From: Fidelibacterota bacterium 408169
Lineage (GTDB): Bacteria; Fidelibacterota; Marinisomatia; Marinisomatales; TCS55
Assembly: GCA_002256485.1 (NCBI GenBank)
Contig: NNSG01000002.1
Span: 186,001 to 250,000 of the forward strand
Direction: 5' to 3'
DNA: 64,000 nt
Each line of letters opens with the position of its first letter. The stretch's first letter is position 1. Shown here piece after piece: positions 8,830 to 17,718 of the stretch. A program made the position numbers and the translations under genes. The notes under the pieces are model-generated. The model did no database searches, was not told the origin of the DNA, and was given only the letters and a program-made list of their open reading frames with translations.

Positions 8830-9617
8830 AACACTTTGCCGTTATTGGTGATCCCATTTCTCAAAGTTTAAGCCCTGTCCTTCATAATGAAGTTTATTAC
8901 CAACTTGGTATAAAGGCTTCTTTTGAAAAAATACGGGTTCAACCTCATGCCCTTTCTGAGTTTATGGCTACACATCAATTAGATGGATTTAATGTTACCA
9001 TTCCTCACAAACAAACTGTACTCCCTTTTTTGGATAAAATAGATGAAGCTGCAAAAATGATTGGTGCTGTGAATTGTATTTTTGGAAATATAGGGTATAA
9101 TACAGATTGGATCGGATTTAAAAAAGCACTCCAATTGAACCATGTAGATTTGAATGGGAAAGCATGTCTTATTTTAGGTGCAGGAGGTGCAGCTAGGGCT
9201 ATTGCTTATTCTTTAATTCAATCAGGAGTGTCATCTATTTCAGTTAACAATCGGACTCAAAGTAAAGCAGATGAATTATTAGATTGGATTCAATCTTTTT
9301 CCCCTAATATTATCAAGACTAAAAGCCCAGAAATCATTGCAAATTGTACTCCTGTGGGAATGTGGCCTGATATTGATTCTTCACCAAATTATAATATAAA
9401 TAAGAACCACATACTTATAGATACCATTTACAATCCCATTGAAACAAAATGGTTGAAGATAGGAAATGAGCTAGGCGCAAAAACAGTGAGCGGTTTAGAT
9501 ATGTTTATTGCCCAAGGGTTAGCTTCTATGGATGTGTGGTTTGAAGAAGCCATATCAGAAAAAGTCAATATTGATTTGTGTAAATCAGTCTTGAGACAAG
9601 CTCTTGATTCGGTTTAA
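8826..9617 (+). CDS. aroE: Shikimate dehydrogenase
   Basis: NADP-dependent shikimate dehydrogenase (263 aa from ATG 8826), the fourth step of the shikimate pathway. Motifs: AVIGDPISQSLSP for substrate binding, FNVTIPHK with the catalytic lysine, GAVNCI, NTDWIGF, and the nucleotide-binding GAGGAAR. An open frame reaches back to 8772, but the homologous start [10 protein letters not shown] at 8826, with a 4-base overlap to aroA, is clearly preferable. It is the last gene of the attenuated operon; the next gene converges from the other strand 13 bases away, and no hairpin terminator is visible between them. Confidence 0.92.
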   Translation: MKHFAVIGDPISQSLSPVLHNEVYYQLGIKASFEKIRVQPHALSEFMATHQLDGFNVTIPHKQTVLPFLDKIDEAAKMIGAVNCIFGNIGYNTDWIGFKKALQLNHVDLNGKACLILGAGGAARAIAYSLIQSGVSSISVNNRTQSKADELLDWIQSFSPNIIKTKSPEIIANCTPVGMWPDIDSSPNYNINKNHILIDTIYNPIETKWLKIGNELGAKTVSGLDMFIAQGLASMDVWFEEAISEKVNIDLCKSVLRQALDSV

Positions 9618-9630
9618 AGCATATTCTAAT

Positions 9631-11571
9631 TTATTCAACCAATAACTCCAATGTACTATTTCGATGAATTTTCCCAGAAGCTGTTTCAGTAAACTTATCT
9701 ATGAAAAGAACTTCTTTCGGCCGTTCATATTTATCCAGTGATTTAAGTTGAATTTCCATCTCATCCCCTTCTACCACTAACACCACTTTTTGCCCCAAAG
9801 ATTCATCTGGAAATCCAGTAATAAAGAATCGCCGATTTGACATCATTGCACGTAACTTAGCTTCTACTACTTCAGGAATGGTCTTGATTCCTCCCGAATT
9901 AATCACATTGTCAAATCGCCCTAACCATTTGAATGAATAACTATCTATAAGTTCAATAATATCGTTGGTCACAACTGGTTCAGGGTTCAACATAGGCGCA
10001 TGAATCACCAAACATCCCCGATCATCCAACCCAAAATAAATTCCATCTAATGCTTTAAATACATCTGATTTATTTAAGCCATTTAAGGGTTTGATAGCTA
10101 CATGTGTTAGTGTTTCCGTCATTCCATAGGTCTCATAAATATTTGTCTGAACGTTTCGAAGCTTTTCAACCAATTGTGGACTCACTTGCCCACCCCCAAC
10201 AATAATGGTTTTTACTTTATCCAAATCATTCAGACTATTCTCCAATTGTAATGGCACCATAGCAGCAAAATCAATTGTGTCATCCAATCCATACAAAGGT
10301 GTAGATGATGGTTCCACCACATTCAGATCCAATCCCAATTCTACCGCCCGGACCACCATCATTTTCCCCGCTACATATTTAATGGGCATACAAAGTAATG
10401 CAGAATCCCCTTCATTGAATCCAAAAGTTTTTGCTGTAAGATTAGCGGAATTTTTCATCCATTCTTTTTTCACAGATATAGATTTTGGTTTACCTGTTGA
10501 ACCTGATGTTTGAAGAGTCATTTCATCTTCACCATTGAACCATTCTGAAATAAATTGGATGACATCTGTCCAAATTGGGGGCGAATCTGACGATAGGGCT
10601 CCTTGATACACTTTCAGTGGCGAAGGCAAATTATTGGTAAAAAGTTGCCCTGTGCCTAACCCCTGAAAGCCTTCGGGTTTGAGTTTGGATGTCCATTGAG
10701 CAATCGCATTTAATCCAATATTTGATTCCAAAGCTGAAGTAATCCACCAACCAATGTTTCGTTCTTTCGCCAATTGAATCCATTTCACAGATTCTGAAAA
10801 TCCACCCAATAAACTGGGTTTTAAAACCAAATATTGGGGTTTTACTTTTTCCAATATTTCAATTCGATTTTTTTTGGTAATGACTGCAATTAATTCTTCG
10901 TCTAAGGCAATGGGTACTGGAGATGAACTACATAAATCTGATAATAATTTCCTTTGCCCCTGTTGAATGGGCTGTTCAATAGAGTGCAAATCTAGTGGCG
11001 CTAATTTCACTAATTTTTCATGGACGTCATTTTTGGTGAAAGCACCATTGGCATCTACTCGAAGATCTAATTCATCTTTATCAAATCTAGATCGGATAGA
11101 TTTTAAGATGTCAAACTCTTTATCAAAATCAATGGCGCCAATTTTTATTTTAATACACTTCCATCCTTCTGACAATTTTTCTTCAACTTGGCGAACCATG
11201 AATTCTGCATCGCCCATCCAAATTAATCCATTTATATTTATAGAATGAAAATTGCCAAAATAATTTTGCCCACCACCATTTACTAAATCCAAATTGGCCA
11301 TTTCTAATCCAAATCGTATGGATGGGAATTCAAATAATTGATATAAATCATTTATAAATAATTCTGGCTCTCGACAGACTTCCATCAATTTGGATTCAAT
11401 CAGATTAAAATTATCAAGACTCAATCCGGGTAAAGGCGCACATTCTCCTATTCCCGTTATTCCATCTTGGTATAAAGTAATATACCAAATATCTCGAGTC
11501 TTCATTATACCGCGAGATGTGCCAGCAGGTTGTTTAAAATGGAGCGTCCGTTTAGTCCAATTAGCTTTCAT
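9631..11571 (-). CDS. menC-menE: MenC-MenE fusion: o-succinylbenzoate synthase / o-succinylbenzoate-CoA ligase
   Basis: One 646-residue chain carries two consecutive menaquinone enzymes. Residues 1 to about 310 are an enolase-superfamily o-succinylbenzoate synthase: IGECAPLPG, KIKIGA with the KxK base pair, RVDANGAF, SIEQP, ALDEEL, and LKPSLLGG. Residues from about 345 are a shortened acyl-CoA synthetase (MenE) with the P-loop TSGSTGKPKS, YETYGMTET, and a C-terminal GRFDNVINSGGIK and ASGKIHRN. MenE is roughly 300 residues against about 450 in E. coli, with a reduced N-terminal part as in Bacteroidota. The linker is continuous with no stop or frameshift, so this is a real fusion. It is the last gene of the men operon. 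Confidence 0.88.
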   Translation of the reverse strand: MKANWTKRTLHFKQPAGTSRGIMKTRDIWYITLYQDGITGIGECAPLPGLSLDNFNLIESKLMEVCREPELFINDLYQLFEFPSIRFGLEMANLDLVNGGGQNYFGNFHSININGLIWMGDAEFMVRQVEEKLSEGWKCIKIKIGAIDFDKEFDILKSIRSRFDKDELDLRVDANGAFTKNDVHEKLVKLAPLDLHSIEQPIQQGQRKLLSDLCSSSPVPIALDEELIAVITKKNRIEILEKVKPQYLVLKPSLLGGFSESVKWIQLAKERNIGWWITSALESNIGLNAIAQWTSKLKPEGFQGLGTGQLFTNNLPSPLKVYQGALSSDSPPIWTDVIQFISEWFNGEDEMTLQTSGSTGKPKSISVKKEWMKNSANLTAKTFGFNEGDSALLCMPIKYVAGKMMVVRAVELGLDLNVVEPSSTPLYGLDDTIDFAAMVPLQLENSLNDLDKVKTIIVGGGQVSPQLVEKLRNVQTNIYETYGMTETLTHVAIKPLNGLNKSDVFKALDGIYFGLDDRGCLVIHAPMLNPEPVVTNDIIELIDSYSFKWLGRFDNVINSGGIKTIPEVVEAKLRAMMSNRRFFITGFPDESLGQKVVLVVEGDEMEIQLKSLDKYERPKEVLFIDKFTETASGKIHRNSTLELLVE

Positions 11572-11599
11572 TGAAATTCACAAATAAACCAAAACAATA

Positions 11600-12544
11600 T
11601 TAGAAAGTTTCTATACCAAAGTGGTCTAATACCCGTAAGGCTCTCAAAGTATTCCATCTGCTCGGCTTTCCAGCTATCTCCATATCGAAATGAACCTGAC
11701 CGGGGTATTTTGCATTCAAATTCCAGGTTTTATTTTTATTCCTTTTCTGCAATAATATGTCAAGTGCGGGTTGCATTCTTTCGTCATATTCAGTGTTTGA
11801 ATATTGAAAATAATCCAATGCCCTTAAAATATCATAATACCATCGACTTGGGTAAGGTAACTTTAAAAAAGAATTATTTATCGTAGTACCCGTTCGATGT
11901 GAACGAAAAAGTTGATGGTGAAGAATAAATTCGATTGAAGATTGTTTTGCTTCTAATAATTCTTCTAATCGATAATTATAACTGTTTTTTTCAAATTCAG
12001 TAATGCCCTCTAATACCGAAATGGTTGAGTGTAATGAACTATGGACGGCACCCTTTCTACTATTATATTCACAATTAAACCCGCCATCCGCTAATTTCTG
12101 TGATAAAATAAAATCTATAATGGACTTTATTTTTTCCAAATCAGATTTAAAATACGAGGCATAATTCAAAAACATACCATTCAAACACACATCACAAATT
12201 TGGTCAGCTCCAATTGGAAGTATTCCCCCATCATTCCCTTTTTCGTTAGACAATACCATATTTATAGTTTTGGAAATCTTTGTATTAATTGGGTGGATGG
12301 AAAGATTGCGTAGATCTAAAAGTGTATAATGAGTAGATATCCATTTGGGTTGATAAAACTTTTTTCCCCAATGCCCATCTGAATTTTGTTTAGATAAAAA
12401 CTGTGCACCCCATCCTTCTTCAGAAATTCTGTTTTTTAAATCACCACGATCATCTGACAGTAAATCTCGATAAACTTGGTATTGTATGGCAACATCACCT
12501 TCTAATAACCAATTAATAATTTCTGACATATTCATTTTTTGCAT
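11600..12544 (-). CDS. Terpenoid-cyclase-like alpha/alpha-toroid protein, function unknown
   Basis: A 314-residue protein with repeated helical pairs of the squalene cyclase/prenyltransferase toroid type. QW-like repeats are visible: KQNSDGHWG near residue 54, SQKLADGGF near 149, and QKRNKNKTW near 270. The DxDD acid motif of squalene-hopene cyclases and the metal ligands of protein prenyltransferases are not apparent, so catalysis cannot be assumed. It lies between menA and menC-menE, 12 bases after menA in the reading direction, in an operon that otherwise contains only menaquinone genes and a regulator. A role in menaquinone or polyprenyl handling is possible but is inference from position. 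The start could be Met1, Met4 or Met6. Confidence 0.7.
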   Translation of the reverse strand: MQKMNMSEIINWLLEGDVAIQYQVYRDLLSDDRGDLKNRISEEGWGAQFLSKQNSDGHWGKKFYQPKWISTHYTLLDLRNLSIHPINTKISKTINMVLSNEKGNDGGILPIGADQICDVCLNGMFLNYASYFKSDLEKIKSIIDFILSQKLADGGFNCEYNSRKGAVHSSLHSTISVLEGITEFEKNSYNYRLEELLEAKQSSIEFILHHQLFRSHRTGTTINNSFLKLPYPSRWYYDILRALDYFQYSNTEYDERMQPALDILLQKRNKNKTWNLNAKYPGQVHFDMEIAGKPSRWNTLRALRVLDHFGIETF

Positions 12545-12556
12545 CGCATTTTTAAT

Positions 12557-13444
12557 CTAAAGATTGGATATAATTACAAAAAATATTGTAAATAAAAATG
12601 TCGCAATAGCCTGTTTTTTAAGAAACGAATCAAGATTTTTAAAATCGCTGATCTTCAAAATATCCCTGCTTGGTTTGATAAATAAAACAAAACCGATCAG
12701 AAAAATCCAAATGGACTTTACATCCGAGATTAAGAACCAAATTATAAAAAATACTCCAAAAAAATTGAGTAGGAAATGATAGCGTTTTGCCCAACGAATC
12801 CCTATACGAACAACCAGCGTATTTTTTCCGGATTTCGCATCTGCTTCATGGTCCCGCATATTATTGATATTTAACACGGCTGTTGTAAATAATCCAATGG
12901 CTGATGCTGGAAGAAGTATTTTTGAATCGAATGAATGTGTATGTAAAAAGTAAGAACCAATAACACCCAACCATCCAAAGAACAGAAAAACAAATACATC
13001 ACCCAGCCCCGCATAACCATATGGATTTTTTCCCATGGTATATTTCACAGCGGCGCCCATGGCGGTGAGCCCAAGGATGGCAAAAAGCAACCCCTTCGTC
13101 AAATTCAATCCGAGCGTCCCTTCATAAATGAGCCATACGCCAAAGACAGAACAGAGCAACGCAATCACCCACATGGCTCTGATCATTTCATCTTTAGTGA
13201 CGAGTCCCGATTGCATGGTGCGGTCCGGGCCAACACGTTCATCATTGTCCGTACCTTTCACAAAATCACCATAATCATTGGCAAGGTTTGAAAGGATTTG
13301 GAGAAATAAAGTCGTGACCAATGCTAAAACAAACACAATCATATTTAATTGACCATCCGCCATTGCCAACCCACTTCCCATAATGATACAAGAGAAGGCT
13401 AGCGGTAAAGTCCGGAGCCTAAAAGCGTTAATCCATTTGCTCAT
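12557..13444 (-). CDS. menA: 1,4-dihydroxy-2-naphthoate polyprenyltransferase
   Basis: A UbiA-superfamily membrane prenyltransferase that joins a polyprenyl chain to dihydroxynaphthoate. The first aspartate-rich motif reads NLANDYGDFVKGTDND and the second region NNMRDHEADAKSGK; eight or nine hydrophobic segments are visible. I start at ATG 13444 (MSKWINAFRLR, matching relatives). The frame extends five codons further, to GTG 13459, but that part is a CACAGAG repeat and not conserved coding sequence. The repeat abuts the start codon directly, so the native ribosome binding site has been replaced or displaced. Confidence 0.9.
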   Translation of the reverse strand: MSKWINAFRLRTLPLAFSCIIMGSGLAMADGQLNMIVFVLALVTTLFLQILSNLANDYGDFVKGTDNDERVGPDRTMQSGLVTKDEMIRAMWVIALLCSVFGVWLIYEGTLGLNLTKGLLFAILGLTAMGAAVKYTMGKNPYGYAGLGDVFVFLFFGWLGVIGSYFLHTHSFDSKILLPASAIGLFTTAVLNINNMRDHEADAKSGKNTLVVRIGIRWAKRYHFLLNFFGVFFIIWFLISDVKSIWIFLIGFVLFIKPSRDILKISDFKNLDSFLKKQAIATFLFTIFFVIISNL

Positions 13445-13445
13445 A

Positions 13446-13463
13446 GCCACAGAGATCACAGAG
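13446..13463. repeat. CACAGAG-type repeat, arm L1 (menA start side)
   Basis: GCCACAGAG plus CACAGAG, 2 bases apart, followed inward by TTTTAATTA. It is inverted relative to arm R1 at 13543-13574 and together they bound a 129-bp interval between menB and menA. The outer edge touches the menA start codon region. Confidence 0.75.
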
Positions 13464-13542
13464 TTTTAATTATGGATTTGGTAAGGATATAAAAAATTAT
13501 CCTTGTTTAGATTCATCGGTATTAAATCTTTATTAATCATCG

Positions 13543-13574
13543 TTTTTTCTCTGTGCGCTCTGTGGCTCTCTGGC
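13543..13574. repeat. CACAGAG-type repeat, arm R1 (menB stop side)
   Basis: On the complementary strand it reads GCCAGAG, GCCACAGAG and CACAGAG units followed by an A6 run. It begins two bases after the menB stop codon. Its T-run plus CTCTGTG edge is shared with R2 and R3, so left and right arms are distinguishable. Confidence 0.75.
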
Positions 13575-13576
13575 AA

Positions 13577-14401
13577 TCAAGGAAATTTTGGATATTTCGA
13601 AAAGTCCGGTTTACGTTTCTCCATAAAAGCATTCTTCCCTTCCTTTGCTTCATCGGATAAATAATAAAGCAAGGTGGAGTTCCCTGCCAATTCCTGAATG
13701 CCCGCCTGTCCATCCAATTCTGCATTGAACGCTGATTTCAGCATCCGGATAGCTAATGGAGATTTCTCTTGGATTTTTTTTGCCCAAGAAATAAATGTAT
13801 CTTCAAGTTCTTCCAGTGGAACGACGGTGTTTACTAATCCCATATCTAAAGCCTGTTGTGCATCATATTGATCGCAGAGAAACCAAATCTCCCGGGCTTT
13901 TTTCTGGCCAACGCTCCTGGCTAAATAAGATGCACCAAATCCACCATCGAATGAACCGACTTTCGGTCCAGTTTGTCCGAATCGTGCATTTTCTGCAGCA
14001 ATGGTTAAATCACAAACAACATGAAGAACATGACCGCCTCCTATAGACCAACCAGCCACAGCTGCAATTACCACTTTTGGAATGGAACGAATCTGTTTTT
14101 GGAGATCTAATACATTGAGCCTCGGAACTTCATCCTTACCCACATAACCGCCGTGACCCCGCACGCCTTGATCGCCACCACTACAAAAGGCCTTACCTCC
14201 TTCACCGGTAAAAACGATGACTTCAATGTTAATATCATCTCGGCAAATATTCATGGCATCGATCATTTCCTTCACTGTCCGGGGTGTGAATGCATTATGC
14301 TTCTCCGGGCGATTAATGCTAATCTTCGCTATTCCTTCAAAATATTCGAAAGTGATTTCATCATATTCTCGAATGGTTTCCCATTTTTGTTTCCACTTCA
14401 T
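13577..14401 (-). CDS. menB: 1,4-dihydroxy-2-naphthoyl-CoA synthase
   Basis: A crotonase-fold enzyme of 274 residues that closes the second ring of o-succinylbenzoyl-CoA. MenB-specific features include [55 protein letters not shown], and a C-terminal [16 protein letters not shown]. Start ATG 14401 gives the usual N terminus and an AGGAG lies upstream. It sits 13 bases after menD and before the repeat-bounded gap that separates it from menA. Confidence 0.93.
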   Translation of the reverse strand: MKWKQKWETIREYDEITFEYFEGIAKISINRPEKHNAFTPRTVKEMIDAMNICRDDINIEVIVFTGEGGKAFCSGGDQGVRGHGGYVGKDEVPRLNVLDLQKQIRSIPKVVIAAVAGWSIGGGHVLHVVCDLTIAAENARFGQTGPKVGSFDGGFGASYLARSVGQKKAREIWFLCDQYDAQQALDMGLVNTVVPLEELEDTFISWAKKIQEKSPLAIRMLKSAFNAELDGQAGIQELAGNSTLLYYLSDEAKEGKNAFMEKRKPDFSKYPKFP

Positions 14402-14414
14402 AAATAACTCCTAT

Positions 14415-16049
14415 TTAAATTTTGTTTTTAATTTTATTAAATATTTCTGTGTTTGTTTTCATATCTGTAAATATTTCCAAGATGCCCGGCTTCCAATCAT
14501 GTATCTCTTCTAATGATGAAGCTGTTGAGTAAGCTAATCCAAATTCTTTCGCTGAGAGTTCGGCTGTGCGGTTATGGGGTGTTGTAAATAAATCGGTCAA
14601 TCCTTCTTGGTTGGATGGCCCCGGGATCATATTAAAAATCCCGCCACCGCCATCATTTAAAATGACAATCTGTAAATTGGATGGTAAATCATGATTTAGC
14701 CAAAGTCCATTCCGATCGTAAAAAAAGGAAAGGTCTCCAATGATCAATGTATGTTTCCGTTCTGATTCTGCCAATGCATGACCCACTGCAGTGCTGACTA
14801 CGCCATCAATGCCGGATGTACCACGATTGCACCAAACATCAATGGATGGATTATTTAATCCAATAAAATTGGCAATACGGACCGGCATGCTATTCCCCAA
14901 ATGAAGAATACTATGATCCGGAAGATTCCGGATGATTTTTTGAACTGCGCTAAAATAATTGAAGTCAGAGTTATCTAAAGTAGAATGAAATTTTTTACCT
15001 GCTTCAATCTGGGTTTTGTTGAGTTTGGATTGATAGGACGTTTGATCATTCATATGAATGCCCCATTCTTTCCATTTATTGAAGAAAATGATGGGATGCG
15101 CTTCGAACGTTTTGGTCAAACTGCGAAATGGATCGCCAACTTTACCATAACCCATATGCCAATGAAGTTTAGGAGGATATTTTCTTAATAAAAGTTTCAA
15201 GTTTTTAGAAATGATAGATCGTCCAAATGTGATCAGAACATCTGGCGCCATAGAATCATTATCAAGGTTAAATACTAAATCGGATAAATTTATAACAACT
15301 TCTATTCCATGTAAATTGGATATCACATCACCAACAATGGGAATATCTAATGTCTCTAATTCTTCTATTAAATAAGGATCTTTTTCGTTTTGCCCACCAA
15401 GAATCATTACTTTTTGTGCTGATATTAATTCATGATCTAAAAGAAACCAATCTGATGCCATGAATTCATATACATAGGGTTGACCATAAATAGGCATTAC
15501 AACAGGATTGAATGTAATATCATCCAAATTCTCCGGGTAAAATGGTTCATCAATGGGAATATTCAAATGAATGGGACCACCGCCATCATCATATAAATAC
15601 CCGAATGTATGCGTAGCTAATTCAATATCATCTTTGTTGTAAGTGATACTATCAACAATATGGGGTTTATACATTTCTTTCTGATGAATGGTTTGACCAT
15701 CCCATTGATCAATCCACTCTGCTGGGCGATCTGCTGTTAATACGATCAAGGGAACCTGCTGATAATAGGCTTCGGTAACTGCAGGAGCAAAATTTTGGGC
15801 AGCCGTTCCGGAAGTGCAAACCAAGGCTACAGGCGAACACGATTGCTGGGCAATCCCCAATCCAATAAACCCGGCGGACCGTTCATCTGTGATCGAAATT
15901 GTTTCAATGTCCGGATGCTTTCCAAACCCTATGAGTAGTGGAGCGCAACGAGACCCCGGACACACAACTGCTTTCTCCACACCATATTGAGCACAGAGAT
16001 TCACCAAATCATAAATATGCTGGGTGTTTTTTATAGCCACAGAGTTCAC
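14415..16049 (-). CDS. menD: SEPHCHC synthase (thiamine-diphosphate enzyme)
   Basis: MenD, 544 residues, catalyses the ThDP-dependent addition of 2-oxoglutarate to isochorismate. Seen are VCPGSRCAPL with the substrate-binding serine/arginine, TDERSAGFIGLG with the ThDP glutamate region, CTSGTAAQNFAPAV, HLGNSMPVR, and the ThDP/Mg site GDLSFFYDRNGLW to NDGGGGIFNM. Start choice is unusual: no ATG is available, and the only in-frame starts are GTG codons at 16049 and 16040, both inside repeat arm L2. The N-terminal residues NSVA are therefore repeat-encoded, and homology begins at about residue 8 (NTQHIYDLV). Confidence 0.92.
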   Translation of the reverse strand: MNSVAIKNTQHIYDLVNLCAQYGVEKAVVCPGSRCAPLLIGFGKHPDIETISITDERSAGFIGLGIAQQSCSPVALVCTSGTAAQNFAPAVTEAYYQQVPLIVLTADRPAEWIDQWDGQTIHQKEMYKPHIVDSITYNKDDIELATHTFGYLYDDGGGPIHLNIPIDEPFYPENLDDITFNPVVMPIYGQPYVYEFMASDWFLLDHELISAQKVMILGGQNEKDPYLIEELETLDIPIVGDVISNLHGIEVVINLSDLVFNLDNDSMAPDVLITFGRSIISKNLKLLLRKYPPKLHWHMGYGKVGDPFRSLTKTFEAHPIIFFNKWKEWGIHMNDQTSYQSKLNKTQIEAGKKFHSTLDNSDFNYFSAVQKIIRNLPDHSILHLGNSMPVRIANFIGLNNPSIDVWCNRGTSGIDGVVSTAVGHALAESERKHTLIIGDLSFFYDRNGLWLNHDLPSNLQIVILNDGGGGIFNMIPGPSNQEGLTDLFTTPHNRTAELSAKEFGLAYSTASSLEEIHDWKPGILEIFTDMKTNTEIFNKIKNKI

Positions 16050-16053
16050 AGAG
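16036..16053. repeat. CACAGAG-type repeat, arm L2 (inside menD start)
   Basis: GCCACAGAG and CACAGAG separated by TT. It provides both candidate GTG start codons of menD on the minus strand. Inverted relative to arm R2; the two arms span 70 bp. Confidence 0.75.
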
Positions 16054-16059
16054 ATTCCT

Positions 16060-17268
16060 TTATTTTAGTATTTTCTTTTTCCCTGTGTCTCGGTGTCTCT
16101 GTGGTTTAAAATTTCCATTCATCACATCCAACAACGTCTGGCATTTCAATGCTGTTTCTTCCCATTCTTTCTCCGGGATAGAGTCGTGGGTAATCCCCGC
16201 ACCAGCATAAAGGACAGCTCGTGTGTTTAGGATTTGCATACAACGAAGATTTACATAAAGACGAGTATTTCCATCCATATTGACTGGACCTAAATATCCA
16301 CTATAAAATTCTCGATTCAAATGTTCATTGGCTGCTATAAATCTCAAAGCTGAAAATTTTGGCATTCCACATACCGCCGATGTAGGGTGGAGCAAATTCA
16401 ACATAACTGTTCCCAATTCAGGAAAATGAACTTCATTTAAATCCACATTAAATTCCGTTTTTAAGTGAATCATATTCCCGGCTCGAACAGAACGTGGACC
16501 CGTTTCTACAAATTCTCGAAGGCGAATAGTTTTGAATTGTTCAATAATATATCGACTTACCATGGCTTGTTCTTCAATCTCTTTCTGATTCCAAGCCGCT
16601 TCAGATAAATCTTTGTCTATGAGATAAGGTTGAGTACCCGCGACGGCTGTTGTTCGAAAATGATCTGGAGATAATTCAATTAACAGTTCATTCATGGCGC
16701 CCATCCATGTTCCATAATTTGGAATTGATACTAAATTAACAAACGCATTGGGGTATGCTTTTTCCAATCGATTAAATTGATCTATGATATCAAAATTATC
16801 TGGCAAAGGTTCATCGTAAGTCCGGGCAGAAACCACTTTATCAAACTCTCCTTCTTCAATGGCTTTAATTCCATTTTCTACCATTTGGATAAAATGTGTT
16901 TTTTCACCGGATATCTCCGTATCGGGCCGTTTATTCAAATGATAGGATGGTTCGATTATATTGTCAGTCTTGGGTAAGTTTCCTTTTTCGATTGTCCATT
17001 GACCCTTTTCATCTTTGAAAGCATAAATATCCGGTTTTAAAAAAAGTGTTTCATTTCCTTCCGGATTCATGAATGGGCTTATAACAAACCCTGGATCTGT
17101 TGTTTGAAGATTAAGTCGACCTTTAGAAGGTGAATCAGAAAGATCCGCAAGAAAGAAGGTTCTATCTCCATTCGGACATCGCCACATAGCGACGGCGCCA
17201 TTCTCTCTCATGGCATTTGACCAAAGTGATGTTATATCAATAGATTTATCAACAAGATTCTCAAGCAT
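16060..17268 (-). CDS. menF: Isochorismate synthase
   Basis: A chorismate-binding enzyme (402 aa) that converts chorismate to isochorismate, the entry to menaquinone. The C-terminal catalytic half shows KVVSARTY, LVSIPNYGTWMGA, TTAVAGTQPY, LLHPTSAVCGMPK, and YAGAGITHDSIPEKEWEET. The last about 16 residues, from NFKPQRHRDTG to the end, are encoded by repeat arm R2, so the natural C terminus has been replaced by repeat sequence. It lies 6 bases after menI and 10 bases before the menD start. Confidence 0.9.
   Translation of the reverse strand: MLENLVDKSIDITSLWSNAMRENGAVAMWRCPNGDRTFFLADLSDSPSKGRLNLQTTDPGFVISPFMNPEGNETLFLKPDIYAFKDEKGQWTIEKGNLPKTDNIIEPSYHLNKRPDTEISGEKTHFIQMVENGIKAIEEGEFDKVVSARTYDEPLPDNFDIIDQFNRLEKAYPNAFVNLVSIPNYGTWMGAMNELLIELSPDHFRTTAVAGTQPYLIDKDLSEAAWNQKEIEEQAMVSRYIIEQFKTIRLREFVETGPRSVRAGNMIHLKTEFNVDLNEVHFPELGTVMLNLLHPTSAVCGMPKFSALRFIAANEHLNREFYSGYLGPVNMDGNTRLYVNLRCMQILNTRAVLYAGAGITHDSIPEKEWEETALKCQTLLDVMNGNFKPQRHRDTGKKKILK
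16076..16105. repeat. CACAGAG-type repeat, arm R2 (encodes the menF C terminus)
   Basis: On the minus strand it reads ACCACAGAG, a degenerate CACCGAG and CACAGGG, then an A5 run. It is in frame with menF and is translated as the final residues of that protein. Inverted partner of L2 with a 22-base interval, so the transcript can form a hairpin here. Confidence 0.7.
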
Positions 17269-17274
17269 GATGAG

Positions 17275-17691
17275 TTATCTCTTTTTTACTACAGCAAGAG
17301 TTAATCGTGAAATACAAACCAATTGATCCTTTTCATTGGTGATTTGAATATTCCAAACGTGAGTTCTTTTTCCAATATGAACTGGAGTTGCAATTCCATA
17401 AACCCAACCTGATTTTGCGCTTTTAATGTGGTTTGCATTGATTTCAGCTCCCACTACAAATTCATCAGGATAATTAACATGATATGTGGCGCCTATACTT
17501 CCTAATGTTTCTGCGAAAGCAACAGATGCACCACCATGAAGCGTTCCCAGTGGCTGTTTTGTACGATTATCCACGGGCATTTTCCCAACAACTTTTTCTT
17601 TCAACACACCCGTAACTACAATCCCAAGATTTTGGGCCATGGTATCTTTTTCTAGTTCTTTTATAGATCTTAAAAATTCATTTTCAGTCAT
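17275..17691 (-). CDS. menI: 1,4-dihydroxy-2-naphthoyl-CoA hydrolase (hotdog thioesterase)
   Basis: A 138-residue hotdog-fold thioesterase. The segment LGTLHGGASVAFAETLGS carries the catalytic Glu61 and matches the MenI/YdiI and PaaI group. It would hydrolyse the MenB product to free dihydroxynaphthoate before prenylation by MenA. Family members are broad in substrate; the place between menG and menF in a men operon makes the MenI role likely. Confidence 0.8.
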   Translation of the reverse strand: MTENEFLRSIKELEKDTMAQNLGIVVTGVLKEKVVGKMPVDNRTKQPLGTLHGGASVAFAETLGSIGATYHVNYPDEFVVGAEINANHIKSAKSGWVYGIATPVHIGKRTHVWNIQITNEKDQLVCISRLTLAVVKKR

Positions 17692-17718
17692 ATTATTTCT
17701 CCGTTTAATCTTTTGTCA

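Noticed and set aside
9610-9640. Terminator between convergent aroE and menC-menE
   Set aside because: The 13-base gap and its flanks show no stable stem with a T-tail.
15992-15998. Further CACAGAG copy inside menD
   Set aside because: It encodes conserved MenD residues (LCAQYG) and has no second unit or inverted partner; a chance match.
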